Notes under the pieces: generated by a model
What the model was told of the DNA's origin: nothing
Databases searched by the model: none
Seen by the model: the letters and a program-made list of their open reading frames with translations, nothing else
Shown here: positions 27,419-36,011 of the stretch, piece after piece
Position numbering within the stretch: the stretch's first letter is position 1
Layout: every line of letters begins with the position of its first letter
Assembly (NCBI GenBank): GCA_016210115.1
Contig: JACQUW010000004.1
Span: forward strand, 41,906 to 105,905
Direction of reading: 5' to 3'
Origin: Deltaproteobacteria bacterium
GTDB lineage: Bacteria > Desulfobacterota > Binatia > UBA9968
DNA: 64,000 nt
Made by a program: the position numbers and the translations under genes

Positions 27419-29771
27419 TATTGCCGCGCCAAGAGCATGCGCAGCGTGGCTTCATCATCCTTGATCAGCTCGCCGCTCACGTCCACGGTGGTGCTGTGGA
27501 GCTTGCCGGTGAACTTGAAAGGCGGCTTGTACTTGTCCCAAACCGGCGAGCCGGTGTCCGCCCCGCAGACGATACCCCCGCCCAACCCGAGCGACAGCGG
27601 CATAGTGAGAGGAATGTCAGTCTGCCCGACCAACTTACCATCGATATAAAGCTGGCCGCGGCCCGGCGCGCCCTGGCCCTTCTTGATGTCGGGTTTGCCG
27701 GTCACTTCGCACTCGAAGCGCAGCTTGTGGCGTCCCTCCGGAACAGGGACATTTGACACGACGTGATAAAAATTACTGCCGACGTAGTTGTAGACATACT
27801 GCAGCTTGCCGTCTTGAACGTAAAAGGAAAATCCGCCTGGACATCGCCAGCGGACAGCAGCGCCCCCTCTGCTCCACCTTTGGGGATCTCAACATCGGCG
27901 GTGATACTGTGCGGCCGGTTCAGCACGCTCGGACCGGCGTTGATCGGGACCATCTGGGTGCCGGGATAGTGCGTGTAGCTGGTGCGAGCAATAGCGATCT
28001 GCGGTCTCTCATCGGCAAAGCGCGTTACACCACGGCTATCCACCGGCAGCACGTTGTACTTCCCGGCTTCGACGTACCAGGTCGCGATCATCTCGATCAG
28101 CTTCGCGCGGTTCGCATCAGCGAGGTTGTGATTCTCCGCGAAGTCCTTGTCAACGTGGTAAAGCTCCCAGTGCTTGGCATCCAGCTCGGTCAGTTTGTCC
28201 TTGTCGATGGGCGCGCCGAAGAACATGCCCGATTCCTTGAAGGAGGTTCCTGGCCACGGGCACACCGCACGCCAGCCGTCGTGATAAATGGAACGATGCC
28301 CCATCATCTCGAAGTACTGGGTGATATGCTTCGATGGCGCATTGGCGTCGTCAAGCACATGCGCGAAGCTGTGGCCTTCAATGGGTGACTGGGTAACGCC
28401 CTTGATAGACGTAGGCGCCTCGATGCCGATCATTTCGAGCACTGACGGCAGCATGTCGATTGCGTGTGCATACTGCGTGCGCACCCCACCTTTCGATTTA
28501 ATTCCTTTCGGCCAGTGGACGATGAACGGATCGCTGACACCGCCACGGTAGGTCTCGCGCTTCCAGCGATGGAACGGCGTGTTACCCGCGAAGGTCCAAC
28601 CCCAGGCGTAGTGGTTAAAGGTTGACGGCCCACCGAGCTCGTCGATCATCTTCAGGTTCTGCTCGAGCGAGTCCGGCACGTTGTTGAAAAATTTATTTTC
28701 GTTCACCGATCCGGACGGGCCCCCTTCCGAGCTGGCGCCGTTGTCCGATATAAACATGATGATCGTATTATCCCATTCGCCGATCGACTTGAGGAAGTTG
28801 AACAGGCGACCGTAATGAAAATCCGTGTGGGTCAGGAAGCCGGCGAACACCTCCCTCATGCGGGAGTACAGTTTTTTCTCACCGTCCGAGAGCGTGTTCC
28901 AGTCCTGCACATCAGGATCATGGCGTGACAGCTCGGCGTCGCGCGGGACAATGCCCAACTCTTTTTGGCGCTTGAACACCTGCTCGCGATAAGCATCCCA
29001 GCCACCGTCGAACTGGCCCTTGTACCGGTCCGCCCACTCCTTCGCGACGTGGTGCGGCGCGTGCATGGCGCCGGGACAGAAGTACATGAAAAACGGCTTC
29101 TTAGGCGCGATCTGTTTCGAGTCGGCGATGAAACTGATCGCCTTGTCCACTAGGTCCTCGGTCAGGTGGTAGCCCTCTTCCGGAGTCTTCTCAGGCTCGA
29201 CCGAGTGGTTGTCATAAACCAGCTCGGGATAATACTGGTGTGTGTCGCCGCCGAGGAAACCGTAATAGCGCTCGAAGCCGCGGCCCAGCGGCCAGCGTTC
29301 ATAGGTCCCCGCCGCCGAGATCTGATCCGCCGGTGTGAGATGCCACTTGCCGAGGGCGTAGGTGTTGTAACCGTGTTGCAGCAAAATCTCTGAAAGGAAG
29401 CCATTCTCGAACGGGATATTGCCGTTGCCGCCGGGATAACCCGGTCGAGCCCTCGGTGATACAGGACATCGCGTTGGAATGATGATTGCGCCCGGTCAGG
29501 ATGCACGAGCGCGTAGGCGAGCAGAGCGCGGTGGTGTGCATGTTGTTGAAGAGAAGACCGTTGGCGGCTAGCTCATCCAGGTTCGGCGTCTTGATTGGCT
29601 GCCGTAGCAGCCGAGTTGCGCGAAACCCGTGTCGTCCTGAACGATGAAGAGCACGTTGGGCGCGCCTTCTTTAGCGCGCAGCGGTTGCGGCCAAGCTGGC
29701 GACGATTGATCCACCGTGCGCCCGATGACGCCGGCGAATGCGGTTCCTGGTTTGTATTCTTTAAGTGCCAT
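27418..29771 (-). pseudogene. Second arylsulfatase, full length but with about three frameshifts
   Basis: Read leftward: an N-terminal piece MALKEYKPGTAFAGVIGRTV with NVLFIVQDDTGFAQLGCYGS; a shift near 29600 to HTTALCSPTRSCILTGRNHH (active-site Cys); a shift near 29440 to the long core NTYALGKWHLTPADQISAAG through DNGASSEGGPSG and RWKRETYRGGVSDPF; and a shift near 27835 to the C-terminal beta domain (GRGQLYIDGKLVGQ). With the shifts removed it would be about 780 residues, the normal length for this family. It would hydrolyse sulfate esters after formylglycine formation by a maturase such as the one at 31085. Recent inactivation or sequence error are both possible. Confidence 0.85.
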
Positions 29772-29866
29772 AGGTGTCTCCTTTCAATTTCTCAGTTCGC
29801 TAACTTGGAAGCCCTCTTTTCCTCTCAGTAAGGAGAGAGGGTTGAAACCAAATGTCGAGGATTGGG

Positions 29867-29897
29867 TTGACCTTGGCTAAGTAAGACAGTATCTTAC
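29867..29897 (+). promoter_or_regulatory. Promoter with overlapping operator before the AbrB-type antitoxin
   Basis: TTGACC at 29867-29872, 17 bases, TATCTT at 29890-29895. An inverted repeat GTAAGA-CAGTA-TCTTAC (29881-29897) overlaps the -10 box and would suit autoregulation by the antitoxin. The ATG at 29903 is seven bases after the -10 box, so the message would be nearly leaderless. Confidence 0.6.
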
Positions 29898-29902
29898 TCA
29901 CC

Positions 29903-30154
29903 ATGAAAACCACTGTTTCCACGAAGGGCCAGATCATACTCCCCGCCGAAATCCGCCAGCGGGATGCGATCGAGCCGGGGCAAGAATTCGAGGTCGAACG
30001 CATCGACCGCGGCGAATACCGACTAAAACGAAAGGAGCGGCGGCGTAATGAAGGCCTGTTAAAGCTGCTGCTCGCATGTCCCGTTAAAGGTTGGTTCAAG
30101 CCGATGGATCGCAGGGAAACAACTGCCCACATAAAAGTACCCAAACTCGCATGA
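29903..30154 (+). CDS. AbrB/MazE-type antitoxin
   Basis: 83 residues. The first 45 form an AbrB-like swapped-hairpin DNA-binding domain: MKTTVSTKGQIILPAEIRQR, then PGQEFEVERIDRGEYRL. The C-terminal half (LLLACPVKGWFKPMDRR) would wrap the toxin. The stop overlaps the toxin start (ATGA), the usual coupling in such pairs. It would neutralise the PIN toxin and repress its own promoter through the inverted repeat at 29881. Confidence 0.9.
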   Translation: MKTTVSTKGQIILPAEIRQRDAIEPGQEFEVERIDRGEYRLKRKERRRNEGLLKLLLACPVKGWFKPMDRRETTAHIKVPKLA

Positions 30155-30558
30155 CTTACCTGGTCGATGCGAACGTGCTCAGCGAGCCCACGAAGCCGGT
30201 GCCGAACAACAAGGTCGTCGACTGGTTGACGGCGAACGAGGGGGATCTTGTCGTGGATTCCATCATTCTGGGTGAACTGTGCGTCGGCATTTTGGCGCTG
30301 CCGCGCGGACGTAAGCGGACGCAACTCGAGAAGTGGTTTGGGGAAGTGGTGAAAACCATAGATTGCCTTCCATGGGACGCCACGATCAGCCGACGGTGGG
30401 CTAAACTCGTGGTGGATTTGAAACAGAATGGAGACACGTTGCCTCTGCTGGACAGCATGATCGCTGCCACGGCGCTCCAACACGATCTCACCGTTGCCAC
30501 GCGTAACACGCGCGACTTCAGGAAGACCGGCGTGAAGGTGCTGGACCCTTTCGCGTAA
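30151..30558 (+). CDS. PIN-domain toxin (VapC/FitB-like)
   Basis: 135 residues from the ATG at 30151 in an ATGA overlap with the antitoxin. Acidic PIN residues are in place: Asp in LVDANVLSE, Glu in IILGELCVG, Asp in PLLDSMIAATAL, and TRNTRDF near the end. VapC-type toxins are Mg2+-dependent ribonucleases that cut tRNA or rRNA. Length and motif spacing are normal, so the pair looks functional, unlike most of its neighbours. Confidence 0.92.
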   Translation: MTYLVDANVLSEPTKPVPNNKVVDWLTANEGDLVVDSIILGELCVGILALPRGRKRTQLEKWFGEVVKTIDCLPWDATISRRWAKLVVDLKQNGDTLPLLDSMIAATALQHDLTVATRNTRDFRKTGVKVLDPFA

Positions 30559-30570
30559 CGCCGCTAATCC

Positions 30571-30620
30571 CCGACTCATGTCTCTTTCCTCGACACGCCT
30601 GCCTTGTCACTCAACACGCG
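30571..30620. repeat. CGACTCATG / TCGACACGCC word repeat
   Basis: CCCCGACTCATG, CCTCGACACGCC and TTGTCACTCAACACG words directly behind the toxin gene, of the same CTCGTCACT family as 27355-27418. Confidence 0.5.
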
Positions 30621-30625
30621 CCGTT

Positions 30626-30838
30626 TCACCTTCTCAAAATCCGCGTCCACTTCCGGTTGAAGTGTTCTTCCGTCGGCGCGTAGACCCGGAAATAACAGAA
30701 CCACGCCTTGCCGGGGACGGACGGAATCCAGTTCTGCCCGATTCCCGCCGGCGCCTGCAGGCCGACGGAGAGGTCGTTATTTTTATCTCCGTCTTGCACG
30801 GCTGGCGGCGGCGTAACTATCACCGGTATAGCCGACAC
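30626..30838 (-). pseudogene. C-terminal relic of a DUF1254/DUF1214 protein
   Basis: The leftward frame contains QAPAGIGQNWIPSVPGKAWF followed by CYFRVYAPTEEHFNRKW. This is the conserved C-terminal end of DUF1214 proteins (NW-P-PGK-W-R-Y-P-E--F---W). Only about 70 codons remain, the native last residues are replaced, and nothing upstream matches. Confidence 0.65.
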
Positions 30839-30860
30839 ATGGTTCCCTGTATGATGCCGT

Positions 30861-31096
30861 CTTGATTACTCGCTACTCGACCAGCCCTTTGTCCCTCGTC
30901 ACTTCTTTACAGGAGGAAACAGAGGCAAGGGATTGGAATGATGGAATAGTGAAATAGTGGAACACTGGAAAACCGCTTTCCATTTTTCAAGTGTTTGCGT
31001 TTGTTCCATTGTTCCACTTTTCCAATGTTCCATGCTTTCTCTCTACACCCGCCCACTTGTCCCTCGTCACCGGACCCTCGACACTCATCCCTCTTC
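30861..31096. repeat. Large composite word repeat
   Basis: In order: ACTCGCTACTCG and CCCTCGTCACTTC words; ACAGGAGGAAACAGAGGCAA; TGGAATGATGGAATAG and GTGGAA words; then TTTCCATTTTTC, TTCCATTGTTCC and TTCCAATGTTCC words forming the opposite arm; and finally CTTGTCCCTCGTCAC and CCCTCGACACTC words. It fills the gap between the DUF1214 relic and the sulfatase-maturase gene. Confidence 0.75.
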
Positions 31097-31891
31097 AACC
31101 GCCACCCGTTCTTCGGTCTTCGTATGTCCGTGGCATTTTTTGAACTTCCTTCCGCTTCCGCAGGGACAGGGATCGTTCCGCCCGCTTGTCGCCAATGCCT
31201 GCTTCAGCTTGGCAGCCTCTTCCGTCGCGAGGATCTGCATGATCTCGTCCGCGTAGCGTCCGCGCTTTACAAGCTCGGCCATGATGCGCATCGGGCGTTC
31301 TGTGTGCGCATAAAACGACTTCAGCCCAGCGCAGAGCCAGTTAAGGCCAGGCTCGCCGTCCGGCGTGGTGAGCACGCGGTTTTTCGGGCATTCGCCGTGG
31401 CAGGTGAAGAGAAATTCACATTTTCGGCAGTACTCAGGTAGAGTGCTAGACTTGTCCTGGCCGAAGTTGCGCTGCTGCTCAGATGACACCAGCGTCTCTA
31501 TCGGGCTGTCTTTTATATTTCCCAGCCAGTGCTTAGGCTCGACGTAATGATCACACGAGTAGAGATCACCGGTGTGTTCAAGGGCAACCCCTTCATCAAC
31601 CAAGACACCATTGGTCTGAAAGGTCTTTTCGATTCTCATTCCCGGCCTGAGGTATTTTTTCTCCACTTCCACAGCGCGGCGGAAAAAATCCAGCCCCATA
31701 AGCGTGGGCTCACCACACTGCCAGGCAATGGTCACTTCAGGAACGCGGTGGCCTTCGATCGTCTGGCGGATGTACTGTTCCATCACTTCCTCCGACATGC
31801 GAAAGGAGCTTTCCGGATACATCCGCTCTTTCTTCAAGTAGAAGCAGTAGGCGCAATCCAAATTGCACTTTGAGTCGGTCGGCTTGGCCAT
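31085..31891 (-). pseudogene. Anaerobic sulfatase maturase (radical SAM) with a large in-frame internal deletion
   Basis: 268 residues, about 170 fewer than normal. The radical SAM cluster motif is present (CNLDCAYC, Cys9-13-16), followed by WQCGEPTLMGLDFFRR. At about residue 100 the sequence jumps from QTNGVLVDE directly to VALEHTGDLYSCDHYVEP of the SPASM region, skipping most of the barrel. The SPASM cysteines (YCRKCEFLFTCHGECPKNR) and a C-terminal SEC-C zinc motif (RNDPCPCGSGRKFKKCHG) remain. Intact enzymes make formylglycine from Cys/Ser in sulfatases, which fits the two sulfatase genes next door. The reading frame is open, but catalysis is unlikely. Confidence 0.85.
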
Positions 31892-31957
31892 GAGGAAACG
31901 GAGTTTTCTCTATAACAATTACCTCTGCTCTCTCTTTTACCTCCTGTTAAATTTCGT
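31892..31957. repeat. GAGGAAACGGAG / CTCTGCTCTC quasi-palindromic repeat
   Basis: GAGGAAACGGAG, a short AT-rich middle, then CCTCTGCTCTCTCTTTTACC and TCCTGT. It has the same layout as 32394-32461 and 33333-33396. The 5' end of the maturase gene abuts it. Confidence 0.6.
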
Positions 31958-31977
31958 CTCCATTATCTCAAATTTCC

Positions 31978-32378
31978 TCACCGGTTCGCCCTCGGCAAGA
32001 TTAGCCGATGAACGCCGTCCGTAAGTTTCACTTCGTGGAAGTTGATCAAGAGTCCGACGGGAATGTTAAGCAACTTCATGTAGCTGAGCAGTTGCGCTTT
32101 ATGGACAGGTAGGCCTCCTGTACGGCCTTAACCTCGACTAGCACGCAACCGTCCACAAGCACATCGAATCGCAATGGTTCTTCCCGCGTGAAGCCCTTGT
32201 ATTCGATCACCACAGTCTGCTGGCTGACAAAAGATAGGCCGCGCAGTTCGAGCTCTTTCGTCAGACACCATTCATAAATCGACTCAATCAAGCCCGGCCC
32301 TTTGTCGCGATGTACCTCAATAGCCGCCCCGATAATGGCCTCGGTCAACCCGGATGCTTTCTGAAACAAGGGATGCAT
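31978..32378 (-). pseudogene. GxxExxY protein with a frameshift
   Basis: Starts MHPLFQKASGLTEAIIGAAI; the family name motif appears as GPGLIESIYE. RFDVLVDGCVLVEVKAV leads to a one-base shift near 32108, after which another frame reads HKAQLLSYMKLLNIPVGLLI and INFHEVKLTDGVHRLI to a stop at 31978. GxxExxY proteins are nuclease-fold proteins of unclear function that often sit in accessory regions. Confidence 0.8.
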
Positions 32379-32393
32379 GGTGTTTTTTATCCA

Positions 32394-32461
32394 ACAGGAG
32401 TGAACAAAGGAAACAGAGGCTTCCTTAAAAGCTATCTCCGTTGTCTCAGTTTCCTCCTGTT
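32394..32461. repeat. ACAGGAG-GGAAACAGAGG inverted-arm repeat
   Basis: The left arm ACAGGAGTGAACAAAGGAAA with CAGAGG and the right arm CTCCGTTGTCTCAGTTTCC with TCCTGT are imperfect reverse complements around an AT-richer spacer. It forms the 5' flank of the GxxExxY gene. Confidence 0.65.
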
Positions 32462-32578
32462 CAAATCCTACTTTTCGTTTTCTGCTGTTTATTTTGGAAA
32501 CAAAGACTGCACCTGAAAGCGTAACTGCCAGTCCGGCCCGAATTCCGGATTTGCCGCCTGTGCGCTGCCAGGCAACTT

Positions 32579-32607
32579 TTGACAAGTTCTATTTGGGACG
32601 GTATAAA
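32579..32607 (+). promoter_or_regulatory. Consensus promoter, almost leaderless, of a toxin-antitoxin pair
   Basis: TTGACA at 32579-32584, 17 bases, TATAAA at 32602-32607. The antitoxin ATG at 32614 begins six bases after the -10 box. This is the best sigma-70 match I found in the window. Confidence 0.7.
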
Positions 32608-32613
32608 GACCAT

Positions 32614-32892
32614 ATGAAGACCTTAACTATCACGGACGCTAAAAAGAACCTCAGCCGGTGGCTGGTCGCCGCTTCCCGCGGCGAAGACATCGGGATTGTG
32701 TGCGGGGCGGAGATCATCGCCCTGCGCAAAGTGGAGGTGGAAGCCACGGACTACGCGCAGCGCGAATACCAAGCGACACCCGAACAAGTCGTAGCCTTGG
32801 AGAAAGCGATCGACAGACGTTACCGGACGCTCAAGCGCTCTGGAAAACTCGTCACCGTTACGGTCGAACAACTGAGGAAAATGATTGAGTAA
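32614..32892 (+). CDS. Phd/YefM-like antitoxin
   Basis: 92 residues starting MKTLTITDAKKNLSRWLVAA, the usual Phd/YefM opening in which ITDAKKNLS and a following helix form the DNA-binding fold; GEDIGIVCGAEIIALRKV completes it. The C-terminal helices would bind the toxin. The toxin frame begins at a TTG inside the last codons. It probably represses its own promoter at 32579. Confidence 0.8.
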   Translation: MKTLTITDAKKNLSRWLVAASRGEDIGIVCGAEIIALRKVEVEATDYAQREYQATPEQVVALEKAIDRRYRTLKRSGKLVTVTVEQLRKMIE

Positions 32893-33175
32893 GCCGCTTT
32901 CCATCGACTCGGGCGTGCTCCGGCGGCTGCGGCATTTACCCAAGAGCGAAAAGGTCGAATGCCTGCTAGCCTTATGTGATCTATCGGAAAGCTTCGGCCA
33001 ACCGCATATCCACAGCGGGCTGGGCATTCGCAAACTAGGTAACAAACTGTTTGAGTGTCGCGGCAACATCGCATTGCGATTCATATTCCAGGACCGGCCC
33101 ACCGACCTTTTCGTGTCATTCTTGGGCAACCACGACGAAATTAAAGCGCTGCTCAAGAGCGGTAAATATCGCTGA
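32885..33175 (+). CDS. RelE/HigB-like toxin
   Basis: 96 residues from a TTG at 32885, overlapping the antitoxin by eight bases. LRHLPKSEKVECLLALCDL, SFGQPHIHSGLGIRKLGNKL and FLGNHDEIKALL match RelE/HigB-type phage-derived toxins that cleave mRNA on the ribosome. The order antitoxin then toxin fits. A homologous relic lies at 26013-26100. Confidence 0.75.
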   Translation: MSKPLSIDSGVLRRLRHLPKSEKVECLLALCDLSESFGQPHIHSGLGIRKLGNKLFECRGNIALRFIFQDRPTDLFVSFLGNHDEIKALLKSGKYR

Positions 33176-33198
33176 TTCATAATCACTTGGAGCCGTCA

Positions 33199-33420
33199 GG
33201 TTTCAGAAACGTATTCCCAATACTGCAATCTAAAACCTGAAACCTTCTTTTCGCTGTTCACTGATCGCTGTTGCCTGATGCCTATTCTTGTCCCTCGACA
33301 CTCGCCCCTCGTCACTCATCACTTCTTCACAAGAGGCAACAGAGGAAACAGAGTCTTCTTCGAAATCAATCTCTGTTCTCTCCGTTTGCTCCTGTTAATT
33401 TTCCTGTTCTCGACACTCTT
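33199..33420. repeat. Composite word repeat with four families in a row
   Basis: In order: AAACCTGAAACC words (33232-33245); GTTCACTGATCGCTG words (33256-33272); TTGTCCCTCGACACTCGCC and CTCGTCACTCATCAC words (33288-33322); the inverted-arm AGAGGCAACAGAGGAAACAG element with TCTGTTCTCTCCGTTTGC as opposite arm (33331-33396); and a final TTCTCGACACTC word. No gene is visible in this stretch. Confidence 0.75.
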
Positions 33421-33577
33421 TTTTCACTTCGGAAGCAGAAACTGCACCTGAAATCGCAACTGCCAGTCGGGGCCGAATTCCGGTCTTGCCACGTTGCCAT
33501 AGGCCGCGAGCTGCGCATTGACGGGCAAGTTTGCCACTCTGAAAAGCTTGCCCGCGCCTCCGCCGAGTGGCATGGTC

Positions 33578-33640
33578 CGATCCTGAAACCTGAACGCTGA
33601 AACCTGCGCTCTTTCATTGCCCCTCGCCACTCGACGCTTT
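33578..33640. repeat. CCTGAAACCTGAA then CCCCTCGCCACTCG words
   Basis: Short composite block: three GAAACCTG/GAACGCTG words and then CCCCTCGCCACTCGACGC. It overlaps the 3' end of the DUF2950 gene. Confidence 0.5.
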
Positions 33641-34625
33641 TTGGTTTCCCCGGGTTAGAGCTTGGCGTCCCCACGTCTTGTCCGGATTGTACTCTTTCAT
33701 CGCCTGGGCGATCTCTGCGGTCTTCTTGCCCAGGTTCTTCTGAAAAACCTTGCCCCCATGGTTGACGATGAAGGTCATCACGCCGGAATTGCCGTACTGC
33801 GCGGGATAGGCCACCAAGGCGAAGCCGCCGATCAATTTGCCTTTCAACCAGGTAGCTGTAGGCGCCGCCCGGGGCGTTCTTTCCCTGCGCCGTCAGGATC
33901 TTGTAGAAATAACCATGGTAGGGAACGGCCGTCTGAGCGGTGGATTGCTGCTGTCCTCTGTAACCCTCTCGTTGGGCCTGCGCCGCTATGGGCCCTAGAG
34001 GACTCTGCTCCTCACCCGCTTTCACTTCCCAATAGAGCCCGTTTTTCCTGCCCCCATCGCTGCGAAATTTTTGCGCATACTCCAGAATCCCGTCGCCATC
34101 TCTATCCTTCATGGCATACTCGCGCTGGGCATCTACAAGGGCCAGAATAACCTGAATGGCATTCAGTTCGTTTTGACCAATTCTACGGTTCAAAATCTCT
34201 TCTCTGCCTTTGTCCGTATCAAAAACCCAGCTTTCACCCTTCTTGACCAGCGGGATCGGGAAAGGCCAGTCGTCCTTGCCGATCACGACGACGACCTTGT
34301 CCCCTTCTTGAGCGAGTCGGTTCTTTTGATCATAAGCCTTGAGAAACTCAGCGCGCCTCTGCTTGTCCGCAACGGCGTCGCCCGAGAAGATCAAATCCTT
34401 TGCGCCAGGACCGAAGATTGCCAGGAGTTCTTTGTTGTCGTCGCTCTTGGCGGCTGTCACGACCGCTTTGACAGCCTCTTCAGCGGACGCGAAGCTCTTC
34501 TGCTTCGCTACTGTCGCTGCAAAGCCCACCTCAAAAAACACGAGGGTCACGATCAGCGCCGTGCCTACTATATTCTGGAGATCAGACCAAAACGAGTTTT
34601 TCAGATTTTTTGTATTTGGAAGCAT
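33614..34625 (-). pseudogene. DUF2950 exported protein with a frameshift
   Basis: The ATG at 34625 follows GGAGGAAG. A signal/anchor (GTALIVTLVFFEVGFAATVA) precedes the DUF2950 domain: FASAEEAVKAVVTAAKSDDN, LLAIFGPGAKDLIFSGD, KDDWPFPIPLVKKGESWVFD, DTDKGREEILNRRIG. Near 33850 the frame must shift to continue KGKLIGGFALVAYPAQYGNS, GVMTFIVNHGGKVFQKNLG. In the unshifted frame the sequence becomes Arg-rich and random. DUF2950 has no established function; it commonly occurs beside DUF3300, as here. Confidence 0.8.
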
Positions 34626-34681
34626 CGCTTCTTCCTCCATATTAGTCGCCTAACTGAGTTAAATGTCCGGCCATAATCCCC

Positions 34682-35862
34682 CTATCCGCGGCGTCCACCT
34701 CCGCCGCGCCCGCCACCACCAGAGCTTCCTCTGCTGGCGCTGCCACGCTGGCTCGCGCTTTTGGCAGAGTTGCCGCCGGCACTGATCCCTTCGAAAGCGC
34801 CACCTCGTGAACCAGACCCACCTCGATCTCCACCGCCACCGAGTTGGCCCGCGCCACCCCAATCGCCAGCTCCTGTTTGACCGGCCGCTCCCCCTCCGCG
34901 TCCAACATCTTGGCCCGCGCCTCCGCGCGCGAGATCTTGTCTGCCTTGCTCGGCGCGACCACGGAATGCTTCACGCGACTTGGCGGCTTCCGTCGTGCTC
35001 GCTCGATTAAACTGCTGCGCTGTCCCTTGATCTCTGTAACTCACGCCTTTACGGTGTTCCGGATTGTGCTGCCACTGGCCCTGACCGCTCGCCGGCAGGT
35101 TTTGTATGTTGGTGCGGTTGATATTCTGATTGAAATTGTAATTTCGGTTGACATCGATATTCACGTCCCCGCCGCGCCAATTGGTCGATCCCCAGGCGTA
35201 GCCCCTCGCCGAGCGCGACACCGGTAGCAAACCAAAGCCCGGGTGCCGCGACATACCCGGGAGGATAGTAATAATAAGGAGGATAGGCTGGATACCACCA
35301 CGGGCCGTACACTACCGTGGGATTGTACACAGGCATGTAGACCACCTGCGGGCTGGCAGGTTCGATCTTGATGATTTTTTCTTCCACAATAACTTTTTGC
35401 TCGGTCGTGGTTTTTAGCATTTCCTGCCGCCACGGCCTTGGCGCGCAGACTCTGGATGGTCGCCAGAACCTGTTTTTGTTGAGCAAGGAATGCGTCTCCC
35501 AGTTTCTGCGTCCAGTCAAGCTTCTCGCTCATCATGGTCAACACTTGAGGGAAATTGACTAACGACTTCACACTCGGATCCCAGGATTGCTTCTCCAAAG
35601 CCTTCGCAAGAGCATCGCCCTTGAGATTTTTGTTCTGCTTGGCAAAGCGGTCCGCGTGCACGACCTCTAACGGATACGTCGAGGCCATCAATATCTGAGA
35701 AACCAGAGAATCTGGATAAAGCGCGATCGGAGCCAAGAGTTGATCCAACTCTTCCTGCTTAGAGACGGGTGCTGCTCCAGATTGCTGTCCTATGGCGCCT
35801 GGAGGCGCCGTAACCAGCGCGATCATAAGCCAGGTTAACGCGCGGACGCTGAGTTTTGTCAT
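34682..35862 (-). pseudogene. DUF3300 exported protein with two frameshifts
   Basis: MTKLSVRALTWLMIALVTAP is a signal peptide, followed by the DUF3300 core: ELDQLLAPIALYPDSLVSQI, STYPLEVVHADRFAKQNKNL, MMSEKLDWTQKLGDAFLAQQ. A shift near 35430 continues to PQVVYMPVYNPTVVYGPWWY and PAYPPYYYYPPGYV, and a second shift near 35215 to a Gly/Arg-rich tail (SSGGGGRGGGGRRG) ending at 34682. It forms a pair with the DUF2950 gene 57 bases downstream. Both genes being frameshifted points either to shared loss of selection or to local sequence error. Confidence 0.8.
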
Positions 35863-36011
35863 CATTGCGGACCTTCCTTCCTCGGTCGGCGCCATAAAGA
35901 ACCCATGCGCCGCCGTCCTTTCGTTGCATCAAATTCGTTGAGTGTGTCATTATATTGACCTCCTTTTTTTTCCGATCTTCGATGATTTCATCATTCCAGT
36001 CTTCAATCGGT

